From: Thalassobaculum fulvum
GTDB lineage: Bacteria > Pseudomonadota > Alphaproteobacteria > Thalassobaculales > Thalassobaculaceae
Length of the DNA: 64,000 bases
Direction of reading: 5' to 3'
Assembly (NCBI RefSeq): GCF_014652915.1
Contig: NZ_BMZS01000005.1
Coordinates: forward strand, 248,001-312,000
The notes under the pieces were generated by a model. That model saw nothing but the letters and a program-made list of their open reading frames with translations, ran no database searches and had not been told where the DNA came from. Made by a program: the position numbers and the translations under genes. Positions 35,527-43,306 of the stretch are shown piece after piece. Within the stretch, counting starts at the first letter, position 1, and every line of letters begins with the position of its first letter.

Positions 35527-36636
35527 TCAGCCGATCCGGGTCGCCGCCAGCCGGTCCTCGTCGAGGGCGACGCCGAGACCGGGCTCATCGGACAGGATCA
35601 GCTCGCCGCCTTCGGGGACCTGGATCGGCTCGGTCAGCATGAAGTCGCGGCGTTCCGGCGTCCATTCCGGCGGGTCGTAGGGGAATTCGAGAAAGGGCGG
35701 GTTGCCGGCGCCGACCGCCAGATGGGCGTTGGCGACGAAGCCGAGCCCGTTCGACCAGGTGTGCGGGGTGAACGTCAGCCCGGCGTCGACGGCCGCCTCG
35801 GCGACCCGCTTCAGCCCGCCGATCCCGCCGGTCAGGGCGGCGTCCGGCTGCAGCACGTCCAGGCAGCGCCGCTCGATCAGGGTGCGGAACTCGAAGGTCT
35901 CGCGGTTCATCTCGCCGCCGGCGATGCGGACGTCGAGCATGTCGCGCAGGGCCGCCATGCCGGCGTAGTCGGCGCGGTGCAGCGGCTCCTCCATCCAGAA
36001 CACGTCGAGCTCCTCGAGCTCACGGCCGACCGCGACGGCGTCCTTCAGGGTCCAGGGCGGCTCGACGTCCCAGGGCATGCGCCAACCCTGGTTGCAGTCG
36101 ACCATCAGGACCAGCCGGTCGCCGACCGCGTCGCGCACCGCCTCCAGCGCGGCGATGTCCTCGCGCCAGTCGCCGCGGTGGAAGCGGATCTTCATCGCCG
36201 GGAAGCCGGCGTCGAGGAACGCATAGGCGGCGTCGGCCATCGCCGACGGGTCGCGCAGGGTGCCCGACGAGGCGTACAGCGCCGTGCGGTCGGAGCGGCC
36301 GCCGACCAGCCGCCAGACCGGCTGGCCCAGGATCTTGCCGGCGAGGTCCCAGAGCGCCAGGTCGAGCGGCCAGTAGCGGCTGTAGTGGAACGCCAGGTTG
36401 TCGAGGACCCGCCAGTGGCGGTCCAGGTCGAGCGGGTCCCGGCCGAGGAACAGGTGCTCGTGCTGCTCGAAGCCCAGCATCAGGTCGCCGGAGCCGATGC
36501 CGACCAGCCCGTCGTCGGTGATCACCCGCATCACCGCCGCCTCGAACACGGTTCGGGGCCGGGTGTCCCAGCTGGCCCGGAACGGCGGGTCGAGATGCAG
36601 GCGGTGCCGGGTGACGTCGATCCGCTCGATCTTCAT
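35527..36636 (-). CDS. Mandelate racemase/muconate-lactonizing-family enzyme (sugar-acid dehydratase-like)
   Basis: 369 residues, enolase superfamily. Metal ligands are Asp180 (MVDCNQGW), Glu216 (WMEEPL) and Glu242 (IAGGEMN). The base side has Lys149 in KIR, the other side the Asp265/His292 dyad (LQPDAA, TPHTWSNGLG). The His-Asp dyad places it in the mandelate-racemase subgroup, mostly acid-sugar dehydratases; the KxR rather than KxK means the exact substrate cannot be named. Last gene of the leftward VOC-HAD-dehydratase set. Confidence 0.87.
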   Translation of the reverse strand: MKIERIDVTRHRLHLDPPFRASWDTRPRTVFEAAVMRVITDDGLVGIGSGDLMLGFEQHEHLFLGRDPLDLDRHWRVLDNLAFHYSRYWPLDLALWDLAGKILGQPVWRLVGGRSDRTALYASSGTLRDPSAMADAAYAFLDAGFPAMKIRFHRGDWREDIAALEAVRDAVGDRLVLMVDCNQGWRMPWDVEPPWTLKDAVAVGRELEELDVFWMEEPLHRADYAGMAALRDMLDVRIAGGEMNRETFEFRTLIERRCLDVLQPDAALTGGIGGLKRVAEAAVDAGLTFTPHTWSNGLGFVANAHLAVGAGNPPFLEFPYDPPEWTPERRDFMLTEPIQVPEGGELILSDEPGLGVALDEDRLAATRIG

Positions 36637-36698
36637 GACATCCAGTTGGCGCGGCGGTTCGACCGGCGTCAACACCGCATGCGTCGCCGCGTCCGGCT

Positions 36699-37361
36699 TC
36701 AGGCGTTGCGGTCCAGACCCAGCAGAAGGTCCCGCAGGGCCGGCACGCCGGCCACGATATGGTGGGCGCCGGCCGAAGACAGCGCGTCGAGGGCGTTGTA
36801 CCCCCAGCCGACGCCGATCGCGGTGACGCCCGCCGCCCGCGCCATCTGCATGTCGAACACCGAGTCGCCGATCATCACGGTCGCCTCGGGGGCGTGACCG
36901 GTCTCGGCCATGGCGTTGCGGATCAGCGTCGGATCCGGCTTGCCCGGGCCGCTCTCGGCGGTCTGCAGCGAGCGGAACAACCCGTGCCAGCCGTTGGTGT
37001 CCAGCATGTGGTCGACGCCCGGGCGGCGCTTGCCGGTGGCGATGCCGAGGGCGAAGCCGGCCCGGTCGACCGCCGCCAGCAGGCCGTCGATGCCGGGGTA
37101 CGGCGTCTCGATGTCCGGCCGCTCGCGCCGGGCCGATTTCACCGCCTCGACGTAGCGCGCGGCCAGCGCCAAGCGCTCCGGCTCCGGGCGGTCCGGGAAC
37201 AACCGCTCCATCATGCGGTCCGGCAGCAGGCCGATGGTCGCCAGGAACGCCGCGTCGCCGGGATGGGGAAACCACCCGTCGGCGAAGGTGCGGCGGGCGC
37301 ACTCCAGGATCATGGCGCGGCTGTCGACCAAGGTGCCGTCGACGTCGAAGATCAGCAGCAC
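36699..37361 (-). CDS. HAD-family phosphatase (phosphoglycolate phosphatase-like)
   Basis: 220 residues. Motif I LLIFDVDGTLVDS (nucleophile Asp6 and Asp8), motif II ATGKRRPG, Lys in GPGKPDP and motif IV MIGDSVFDMQMA. A helical cap of class 1 lies between. GTG at 37361 is taken as the start because the fold begins right there and it follows the VOC stop by 8 bases; there is no strong ribosome site. Substrate probably a sugar or organic phosphate. Confidence 0.85.
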   Translation of the reverse strand: MLLIFDVDGTLVDSRAMILECARRTFADGWFPHPGDAAFLATIGLLPDRMMERLFPDRPEPERLALAARYVEAVKSARRERPDIETPYPGIDGLLAAVDRAGFALGIATGKRRPGVDHMLDTNGWHGLFRSLQTAESGPGKPDPTLIRNAMAETGHAPEATVMIGDSVFDMQMARAAGVTAIGVGWGYNALDALSSAGAHHIVAGVPALRDLLLGLDRNA

Positions 37362-37369
37362 GGCCGGGT

Positions 37370-37744
37370 TCAGGCGTGCGGGGTGGCGTTCGCGGCGAAG
37401 TCCGAGCGCTGCGGCTTGACCACGCAGAACCGATGACCGCTGGGGGCCTCCAGCACGACCCATCCCTTGATCCGGGCGACGATCGCAGCACCCAGGCCGA
37501 CCAGCCGCTCGACCTCGGCCTCGATATCGTCGGTCTCGATGTCGAGATGGACACGGCTGTCGTGCTCGACCTTCTGGAGGATGATCTTCACCTCGCCGCC
37601 GGGCCCGACCAGGGAGACGTATCTGTCGTCCGATTGGTCGGGGGCCACGTCGTAGCCGAGAGCCCCGGTCCAGAACGCGGTGGCGTCGTCGAGGTCATCG
37701 GTGCGGCAGTCGATCACCACGGCACCCAGGCGGCTCTTGTGCAT
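37370..37744 (-). CDS. VOC-family protein (glyoxalase-like)
   Basis: 124 residues with the paired beta-alpha-beta-beta-beta units of the vicinal-oxygen-chelate fold (LGAVVIDCRTDDLDDATAFW and HLDIETDDIEAEVERLVGLG). It begins with His2-Lys and lacks the full glyoxalase I metal set by eye, so may be a binding protein. Leads the three-gene leftward set, 8 bp before the HAD gene. Confidence 0.8.
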   Translation of the reverse strand: MHKSRLGAVVIDCRTDDLDDATAFWTGALGYDVAPDQSDDRYVSLVGPGGEVKIILQKVEHDSRVHLDIETDDIEAEVERLVGLGAAIVARIKGWVVLEAPSGHRFCVVKPQRSDFAANATPHA

Positions 37745-37815
37745 GGTTCGGTCCTCTGCTTGCGGGCCGGCAGTATGGCGCCGTCGGCAGGGCGGTGAAA
37801 CCAGTGGTGGAAAGC

Positions 37816-38625
37816 TCAGGCGAGCTCTGGATATCCGAGCCGCTCGGCGGTCCGTCGCATCGCGGGAATCGCGGCATAGGCGCCGTCGTCGATCGGCGCC
37901 ACGGCCGTCAGCAGCAGTCCGGCTCGCGCCGCGGCGGCGTCCGGGTGCTCGGCGGCGTTCAACAGGGCGGCGGTGATCCGGGCCCGGGTCTCGGCATCGG
38001 CGTCGCGGCGGGTGGCGTAGGGCAGGGCGGGGGCCTCGGCGCTCCAGTCCAGCACCCGCAGCCCGTCGACCTCGGCGGGGGCGTAGCGGCGCAGCAGCGC
38101 GAAGGTGACGGCGTCGATCGCCGCGATGTCGGCGGCGCCGGTCCGCACGGCCGCTGCGCTGGCCCGGTGGGCGCCGGACCAGACGACCGCGCCGAAGAAC
38201 CGGCCGGCCCCGGCGAGCGGCGCGACGGCGGCGCGCAGGACGTTGCAGCCGGACTGCGAGTCCGGGCCGTTGGCCGCCGCGCGGCGGCCGCGCAGGTCGG
38301 CGAGACCGACCGCGGGATCGTCGTCGCGGACCACGAAGGCGCTGCGGTAGCGGCCGGCGGCACAGCCCTCGGCGGCGTAGCTCGGCACGGCCACCGCGGA
38401 CAGCACGTCGGCGAACTCGTGCATCAGCGGGTAGCCGCAGGTCTGGGTCAGCAGCAGCGCCGGGTCGCGCCAGATCGTCTGCACCGGGCGGGCCCGGTCG
38501 AGGGCCGGCGGCACGTCGGCGAGACCTTCGGCCCGCAGGGCCCGGGCGATCGCATGCCACCAGGAATCGGTCGCGGCCCGCAGTTCCGGGAGGTCGTACA
38601 TGGCGAGGGCGGCGACGGCACTCAT
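37816..38625 (-). CDS. PhnD-like periplasmic-fold protein without a signal peptide
   Basis: 269 residues of the phosphate/phosphonate-binding-protein-like fold (LLTQTCGYPLMHEF, AFVVRDDDPAVGLADLRGRR, NGPDSQSGCNVLRA and DAVTFALLRRYAP). Unlike real PhnD it has no signal peptide or lipobox, so it is probably cytoplasmic and may sense a ligand. Start overlaps the stop of the XRE regulator (ATGA), which suggests the two work together. Confidence 0.78.
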   Translation of the reverse strand: MSAVAALAMYDLPELRAATDSWWHAIARALRAEGLADVPPALDRARPVQTIWRDPALLLTQTCGYPLMHEFADVLSAVAVPSYAAEGCAAGRYRSAFVVRDDDPAVGLADLRGRRAAANGPDSQSGCNVLRAAVAPLAGAGRFFGAVVWSGAHRASAAAVRTGAADIAAIDAVTFALLRRYAPAEVDGLRVLDWSAEAPALPYATRRDADAETRARITAALLNAAEHPDAAAARAGLLLTAVAPIDDGAYAAIPAMRRTAERLGYPELA

Positions 38626-39503
38626 CCACCGGTCTCCTGCAGTTCGGCGACCAGCCGGCGCACGAAGCCGGGGATCTCGTGGGCCTGGACGACGGCCCGC
38701 CGGATCAGGTCGTCGAACCGGCGGGTCAGCACCCGGATATGCTCGGTCGTGGTGAACACCAGGTACATGTTGCCGACATACAGGGCCGCCCGCTTCGGGC
38801 CGAACACCGTCACCGGCACCGCGTACTCGTTCCGGCCGTCGTAGAGATACCACCGGACGCTCGGATACAGCTCGTCGATCAGGTCGGCGATGTGGACCAG
38901 CTGGCGGATCCGCACCTCCGCCGGCAGGTCCTCCCAGACTCCCTGGCCCAGGGCGAAACCGCGCAGCATCTGGATCGAGGTGCATATCTCGATGTCGGTC
39001 TCGGGCTGGCGGGCGTAGTCGAGGCGGTCGAGCGAGCGCCGCATGGCCTGCTCGGCGCTCAGCCCCGGGGTCTCGCGGTACTCGTAGGCGACGACCTCGG
39101 CGATCTTCAGGGGGTCCGGCAGATTGGTCGGTACCAGGCGGATCTTGTAGCCGGCGGCCTCGGCGTACCAGCGGCGCAGGTTCTCGTCCTCCGGCGCCCG
39201 GCGCCGCGGCGAGATCTCCGGCGCCCGCTCCAGGATGTCGGCACCGAGCTGGTTGCCTTCGGTCAGCCCGAGCAGCCAGTCCAGGCTGACCTGCAGCGCC
39301 CCGGCCATGGCGGCGACGGTGTCGGCCCGCGGCAGCCGGACGCTTTCCGGCGACAGGATCTGCGACAGGGTGGAGCGGTCGACGCCGATCCGGCGCGCCA
39401 GCCCGGCCCGGGTCGTGCCGGTGCGCTCCATGGCCTGTTCCAGGCGATCCCTGAACAGCTGGACGGTGAGGCGCTTGTCGAGGCTCGACGTCGCAGGGGC
39501 CAT
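38622..39503 (-). CDS. XRE-family transcriptional regulator with large C-terminal domain
   Basis: 293 residues. The N-terminal helix-turn-helix is TRAGLARRIGVDRSTLSQIL (residues about 30-50), followed by a 200-residue C-terminal domain with no motif I recognise, possibly a ligand-binding or IrrE/TAL-like module (VRWYLYDGRNEYAVPVTVFG). It is divergent from a desaturase gene with a palindromic site between, and coupled to a PhnD-like protein. Likely autoregulated. Confidence 0.82.
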   Translation of the reverse strand: MAPATSSLDKRLTVQLFRDRLEQAMERTGTTRAGLARRIGVDRSTLSQILSPESVRLPRADTVAAMAGALQVSLDWLLGLTEGNQLGADILERAPEISPRRRAPEDENLRRWYAEAAGYKIRLVPTNLPDPLKIAEVVAYEYRETPGLSAEQAMRRSLDRLDYARQPETDIEICTSIQMLRGFALGQGVWEDLPAEVRIRQLVHIADLIDELYPSVRWYLYDGRNEYAVPVTVFGPKRAALYVGNMYLVFTTTEHIRVLTRRFDDLIRRAVVQAHEIPGFVRRLVAELQETGG

Positions 39504-39516
39504 GGTCGGGTGTTGC

Positions 39517-39527
39517 GTTTAGTAAAC
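39517..39527. promoter_or_regulatory. Palindromic operator GTTTAGTAAAC
   Basis: A perfect 11-base palindrome lies 14 bases upstream of the XRE regulator start, in the A/T-rich gap shared with the desaturase gene (39614). Size and position fit an XRE dimer site controlling both genes. Confidence 0.5.
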
Positions 39528-39613
39528 AGAAAGAACGATTGCGCACCATAAACAACATAAGTTTCGCGTACCAGCGTTGTGGCAACGGTCGCACAGACCA
39601 TACCGTCGGCTGC

Positions 39614-40627
39614 ATGACGCAGACCCCCGACAGCGCTCCGTTCGATGCCCGTCCCGCCGCCCCGACCACCGGGATCTTCGGCGACAGCGGCGGAGCCGCC
39701 CTGCCGTCGGCCGCGGCCGCCGAGGTCCGGCTGACGGACCGCGTGGAATGGCAGACCGTGGCCCTGGCGGCCGGGATCTATGGCGGCTGGGCGGCGGCTC
39801 TGGCCGCCGGCGGCGGGGCGTTGCTGCCGCTCTGGCTGTGGGCGCCGCTGGCGGCCTGGTGCGTCGCCTGGCAGGCCTCGCTCCAGCACGAAGTCATCCA
39901 CGGCCATCCGACGCCGAGCCCCGGCCTGAACCGCTGGATCGCCGGGCCGCCGCTGACCCTCTGGCTGGCCTACGAGCGCTATCGGGAAACCCACATGCAG
40001 CACCATGTGGACGAACGGCTCACCGATCCGCTGGACGACCCCGAGAGCTTCTACGTGACCGCCGGGACCTGGGAGCGCATCGGCCGGCTGCACCGAAACC
40101 TGCTTTTGGTGCTCAACACGCTGGCCGGACGGCTTGTCCTGGGGCCGTTGTGGACCGTCGGCCGGTTCGCGGTCGCGGAGGGGCGGCGGCTGCATCGCGG
40201 TGACCGCAGGTTGAGGAACCTGTGGCTCCGGCACGCCCTGCAAGCGGCGGCGGTGGCGGCCGTCGTCGACGGTGCGTTCGGGGTTCCGGTCTGGCTCTAC
40301 CTGCTCGCCGTGGCCTGGCCGGCGACCTCGCTGATGCTGCTTCGGTCGTTCGCCGAGCATCGCCCGGCCGCGCTGCCGGGCCACCGCAGCGCCATCGTCG
40401 AGAGCCGCGGCCCGCTTGCCTGGCTGTACCTCTCCAACAACCTGCATGCGCTCCACCACGAGCGGCCTGGCCTCGCCTGGTTCGTGCTGCCGAAGGTCTT
40501 TCGGGCCAACCGCAGTGCGGTACTGGAGCGCAACGGCGGGTTCCGGCTGTCCGGATACGGCGAGGTGGCCCGCCGCTGGCTGCTGGCGCCGCGCGACCAT
40601 CCCCGGCACCCCGGCCGGCCGGTGTGA
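39614..40627 (+). CDS. Fatty-acid desaturase
   Basis: 337 residues with about four membrane helices and three His boxes: QH92EVIH96GH98, H127MQHH131 and NNLHALHH near residue 280. This is the pattern of bacterial membrane-bound acyl-lipid desaturases. It differs from the desaturase at 34455 in all three boxes, so the two are not recent duplicates. Start MTQTPD at 39614 is the first ATG that avoids the operator region; no strong ribosome site. Probably controlled by the adjacent XRE regulator. Confidence 0.87.
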   Translation: MTQTPDSAPFDARPAAPTTGIFGDSGGAALPSAAAAEVRLTDRVEWQTVALAAGIYGGWAAALAAGGGALLPLWLWAPLAAWCVAWQASLQHEVIHGHPTPSPGLNRWIAGPPLTLWLAYERYRETHMQHHVDERLTDPLDDPESFYVTAGTWERIGRLHRNLLLVLNTLAGRLVLGPLWTVGRFAVAEGRRLHRGDRRLRNLWLRHALQAAAVAAVVDGAFGVPVWLYLLAVAWPATSLMLLRSFAEHRPAALPGHRSAIVESRGPLAWLYLSNNLHALHHERPGLAWFVLPKVFRANRSAVLERNGGFRLSGYGEVARRWLLAPRDHPRHPGRPV

Positions 40628-40983
40628 CCTTCGGCCGCACGACTGCGGCGCCCCGGCGATACGGCAGAGCAACCCTGCATTCAGCGACCGCCGTCTCCGC
40701 GCGGCGGGACGGTCCGGCCCACGTCGTCGGGTCATTTTGATTGCGTTCCGAATTCGGGAACCCTATATCGCCCGTCACGGTTGATCGACCGTGGCGACGC
40801 GGGAGCCCTCCGCACGCCGTCCCCCGACCGGAGATTCCAAGCAAGGGCTGTGTGCCGGGCGCGGTACTGTGGAAAATACGGATCTATCGATCACCTCTGC
40901 TGCGCTACTGTTAACGGAATATTCGGCATATGCTGGTAATTAAGCTGGCATTGCACTTGCCACGAGGAGGTTAGATTCGTCAC
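40628..40983. other. Long non-coding leader region before the SinR-like regulator gene
   Basis: 356 bases with no believable gene. The right end is A/T-rich (40890-40960) and carries GTTAACGGAATATTCGG and a run that looks like a -24/-12 element but is badly placed. The strong CGAGGAGG ribosome site precedes the ATG at 40984. No terminator for the desaturase is clear. Confidence 0.5.
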
Positions 40984-41457
40984 ATGGCTCAAGCGAAAGC
41001 TGAATCCCGACGCGACGATCCGAACTACCAGATCACGAACAACAACCCGATCGACGTTCACGTCGGTCGCCGCGTCCGGCTGCGCCGCACACTGCTCGGC
41101 ATGAGCCAGGAGCAGCTCGGCGACGCCCTCAACATCACGTTCCAGCAGGTTCAGAAGTACGAGCGCGGCAGCAACCGGATCAGCGCCTCCCGGCTCTGGG
41201 ACATCGGCCAGATCCTGGACGTGCCGGTCAGCTTTTTCTTCGACGACATGTCGGATGACACCGCCGCGCACTCGCCGCGCCGGATGAAGAGCGGTGCAGT
41301 GAAGGACGAGTACGAGGAGAACCCGACGGATCCGATGGCCCGCCGCGAGACCCTCGAGCTGGTTCGCGCCTACTACTCGATCAAGAATCCGAACCTGCGC
41401 AAGCGCATCACCGAGATGGTGAAGTCGGTCGCGACCGCGATCCCCGAAGAGGTCTGA
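40984..41457 (+). CDS. SinR-like helix-turn-helix regulator
   Basis: 157 residues. The DNA-binding domain is VHVGRRVRLRRTLLGMSQEQ, then LGDALNITFQQVQKYERGSN (residues 23-80), the Cro/C1 fold common to a conserved alphaproteobacterial group. The C-terminal 60 residues are charged and helical (ETLELVRAYYSIKNPNLRKR). Strong GAGGAGG ribosome site. Followed by a GC-rich hairpin. Likely regulates development, motility or biofilm genes, as in homologues; no target is visible here. Confidence 0.88.
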   Translation: MAQAKAESRRDDPNYQITNNNPIDVHVGRRVRLRRTLLGMSQEQLGDALNITFQQVQKYERGSNRISASRLWDIGQILDVPVSFFFDDMSDDTAAHSPRRMKSGAVKDEYEENPTDPMARRETLELVRAYYSIKNPNLRKRITEMVKSVATAIPEEV

Positions 41458-41485
41458 CCGACCCTCCGGGTGGCATGAGGAAAGG

Positions 41486-41508
41486 GCGCGCCGCAATTCG
41501 CGGCGCGC
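41486..41508. terminator. Terminator-like hairpin
   Basis: GCGCGCCGC / GCGGCGCGC with loop AATTC, followed by TCTTCTCG. Closely similar to the hairpin at 42913-42939, part of a duplicated flank. Confidence 0.65.
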
Positions 41509-41544
41509 TCTTCTCGTTGCTGCGGATCGTCGCGGGACGCCGTC

Positions 41545-41613
41545 GGGCGAAGATGCCGACGGTCTGGACGCGACTCGGATCGATCGAGAGGGCAGCGTCG
41601 CTCGACGCGATCG
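41545..41613 (-). pseudogene. Decayed copy of the small protein at 43001-43213 (C-terminal part)
   Basis: Read leftward, this stretch translates as ASSDAALSIDPSRVQTVGIFA, split by eye into blocks ASSDAA, IDPSR and QTVGIFA. The intact gene ends ASSSAA, IDPNR and QTVDIFA at the same relative place. The stop codon is lost, no start or N-terminal part remains, and the frame soon meets a TGA. Together with the shared hairpin upstream it shows a duplication around the 41684 gene. Confidence 0.75.
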
Positions 41614-41683
41614 TCAGTCCGGCGCACTGTCATCGTAACTGACACCGCAATTCGGCATCATCCATGACCGGCCGCCGCCCACC

Positions 41684-42883
41684 GTGACCGAACCCGCCAA
41701 GCTCCTCCGCCGCACCCGCCGCCTCGATGCCAACGATCCTGCCGTGCGCGAATCGTTCGAGCGCCTTTTCTACCGGGGCTTCGCGCATGTGACCCACAAC
41801 CGCCTCATCCGCACCCTTTGGGACTGGGATATTCCCGGCGAGCGCCTGCGCACCCGCGTGCCCTACGAGGACCAGGCACTCTGGGGCCGTTTCACCAACG
41901 ATCGGTTCGACGCTGGGGCCGCGGTGAACGTCCGGCTCAACCAGCTGCAGAGCGGCGCCTTCGGCTTCACCATGCCGCTGGAACTCACCCCGCAGGCGGC
42001 CCAGGGCCGTGTCTGCGAGTTCATGGCGTTCTTTGTGGTGGACGACAACTCCCTCTCCGGCCTGTTCGCCTTCTGGAACGATGTCTTCGAGGCGCTCCGC
42101 GAGGAGGGCTTCACCCACACCGTCGGCACGACCGCCCCCAAGATTCTCCCCCTCTACCGGCGGATCGGAGCCATCCCGATCGACGAGGCGGTCATCGAGG
42201 GGGAGACCCGCTATTTCATCCATTTCGACCTTTCCCGCACCAGCCGCTGGATGAAACGCGAAGCCAGTTCCCTGGCCGCGCCGGAACTTTCCGAGCCCGT
42301 GTATCTCGTCTCACCCACCCCGGCTCCCGGCGAGGCCCTGGCCTTGGTCGACCAGGAACTGGGCGTGCAACTGGCCCGTCTCCTGGTCGTACTCAACATC
42401 GCCCGCGGTGAGAGTGACGAGGGGTATTCCCTCGGTGTCCGCACCCGGTGCGCGGCCAGGATCCGGCAGTTGCTCCAGAAATACCTGGCCCACATCGCCG
42501 CCGCGTCCAAGACCCCCGAACAAACCGCTGCCGTCGTTCGGCGGGAAAGACAGCTGGTGGCCTTCGACGCCCTGACGGAATCCGTTCACGGCTTCGCCTC
42601 CCTCGCCTGCGCCCACCCCGGCCGCATGACCGATACTCTGATCGAATCCCTCGACGTCCTGCTCCTGACGGCGCTGCGCGCCTGGGACCAAGAGGAAGGT
42701 GAGCAGGAGACGTTGGTGGCCGTCACCAGGGAGGACCGCGCCCCGATGCTGGCCAAGCTCCGGGAGAACGCCCGGCGCGAGGCTCTCGGGGCGCCTTCAG
42801 AAGCCGTCCTGGCCGAACTGGCCGACCACTTCGCCCAGGCCGTGCGCGTGCTGCACCGCCTGTTCGGAAGCGACCCGCTCTGA
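41684..42883 (+). CDS. GNAT/autoinducer-synthase-like (FeeM-type) acyltransferase with helical C-terminal domain
   Basis: 399 residues. The first 185 resemble N-acyl amino acid synthase FeeM / autoinducer-synthase-type GNAT folds (LFYRGFAHVTHN start, CEFMAFFVVDD, FWNDVFEALREEG, LPLYRRIGAIPI). The remaining 210 form a helical domain (QLARLLVVLNIARG, MTDTLIESLDVLLL) like PhoU-type bundles. GTG at 41684 is the start and has no good ribosome site. More C-ending CTC/CGC codons than neighbours. It lies inside a duplicated flank, so it was probably gained recently. Confidence 0.7.
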   Translation: MTEPAKLLRRTRRLDANDPAVRESFERLFYRGFAHVTHNRLIRTLWDWDIPGERLRTRVPYEDQALWGRFTNDRFDAGAAVNVRLNQLQSGAFGFTMPLELTPQAAQGRVCEFMAFFVVDDNSLSGLFAFWNDVFEALREEGFTHTVGTTAPKILPLYRRIGAIPIDEAVIEGETRYFIHFDLSRTSRWMKREASSLAAPELSEPVYLVSPTPAPGEALALVDQELGVQLARLLVVLNIARGESDEGYSLGVRTRCAARIRQLLQKYLAHIAAASKTPEQTAAVVRRERQLVAFDALTESVHGFASLACAHPGRMTDTLIESLDVLLLTALRAWDQEEGEQETLVAVTREDRAPMLAKLRENARREALGAPSEAVLAELADHFAQAVRVLHRLFGSDPL

Positions 42884-42910
42884 AGGAGCATGCCGCTGGC
42901 TGGATGCGGA

Positions 42911-42940
42911 AAGGGCGCGCCGCGATCAGCGGTGCGCCCT
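42911..42940. terminator. Terminator hairpin shared by convergent genes
   Basis: GGGCGCGCCGC / GCGGTGCGCCC with loop GATCA (one G-T pair), flanked by AA and TT. It can stop the rightward gene ending at 42883 and the leftward small gene ending at 43001. Near-copy of the hairpin at 41486-41508. Confidence 0.7.
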
Positions 42941-43000
42941 TCTCGTCTGTGTCGGTGCAGGGAACGGGTAACGGGTGTCCGATGCCGCCCCGAAGCGCTG

Positions 43001-43213
43001 TCAGGCGAAGATGTCGACCGTCTGGCCGCGGTTCGGGTCGATCGGAGCCGCCGCACTGCTCGACGCCGCGCCCTGGGCGCCCTCGGCGACCTGCGCAGCG
43101 CCTTCCAGGAGCTTCGAGAAGCCGGCCCCGAGCGTCCGGACCTGCTCGTTCTGGGCCCGCACCCCGGCGACGGTGTGCGAGCTGAGCGTGGTGCCGATGC
43201 CGTCAATGGCCAT
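43001..43213 (-). CDS. Small Ala/Gln-rich protein of unknown function
   Basis: 70 residues, starting MAIDGIGTTLSSHTVAG with a helical middle (NEQVRTLGAGFSKLLEGAAQ) and a Pro-rich tail. No signal or membrane segment. GGAGGAAATTT precedes the ATG, a strong site at slightly long spacing. The N-terminal MAIDGIG and small size recall secreted or flagellar-associated small proteins, but I cannot name a family. A decayed copy lies at 41545. Confidence 0.65.
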   Translation of the reverse strand: MAIDGIGTTLSSHTVAGVRAQNEQVRTLGAGFSKLLEGAAQVAEGAQGAASSSAAAPIDPNRGQTVDIFA

Positions 43214-43306
43214 AAATTTCCTCCGTGCGTCGGATGGTCGAGTAGCACCTTACGGCCGACTGGTGAACATCCCGTTAACGGCCGTCGATCGTCGCTGCGG
43301 CCCCGT

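Noticed and set aside
40946-40961. Sigma-54-like TGGCATT-N4-TTGCC before the SinR-like gene
   Set aside because: The predicted transcription start (about 40972) would fall after the strong ribosome site GAGGAGG (40964-40970), so the mRNA would lack it. Treated as chance.
43264-43278. CtrA-like TTAA-N7-TTCA before the small gene, and a similar TTAA-N7-TTCG at 40911-40925
   Set aside because: Second half-site has one or two mismatches in both; without a genome-wide motif count this is not better than chance.
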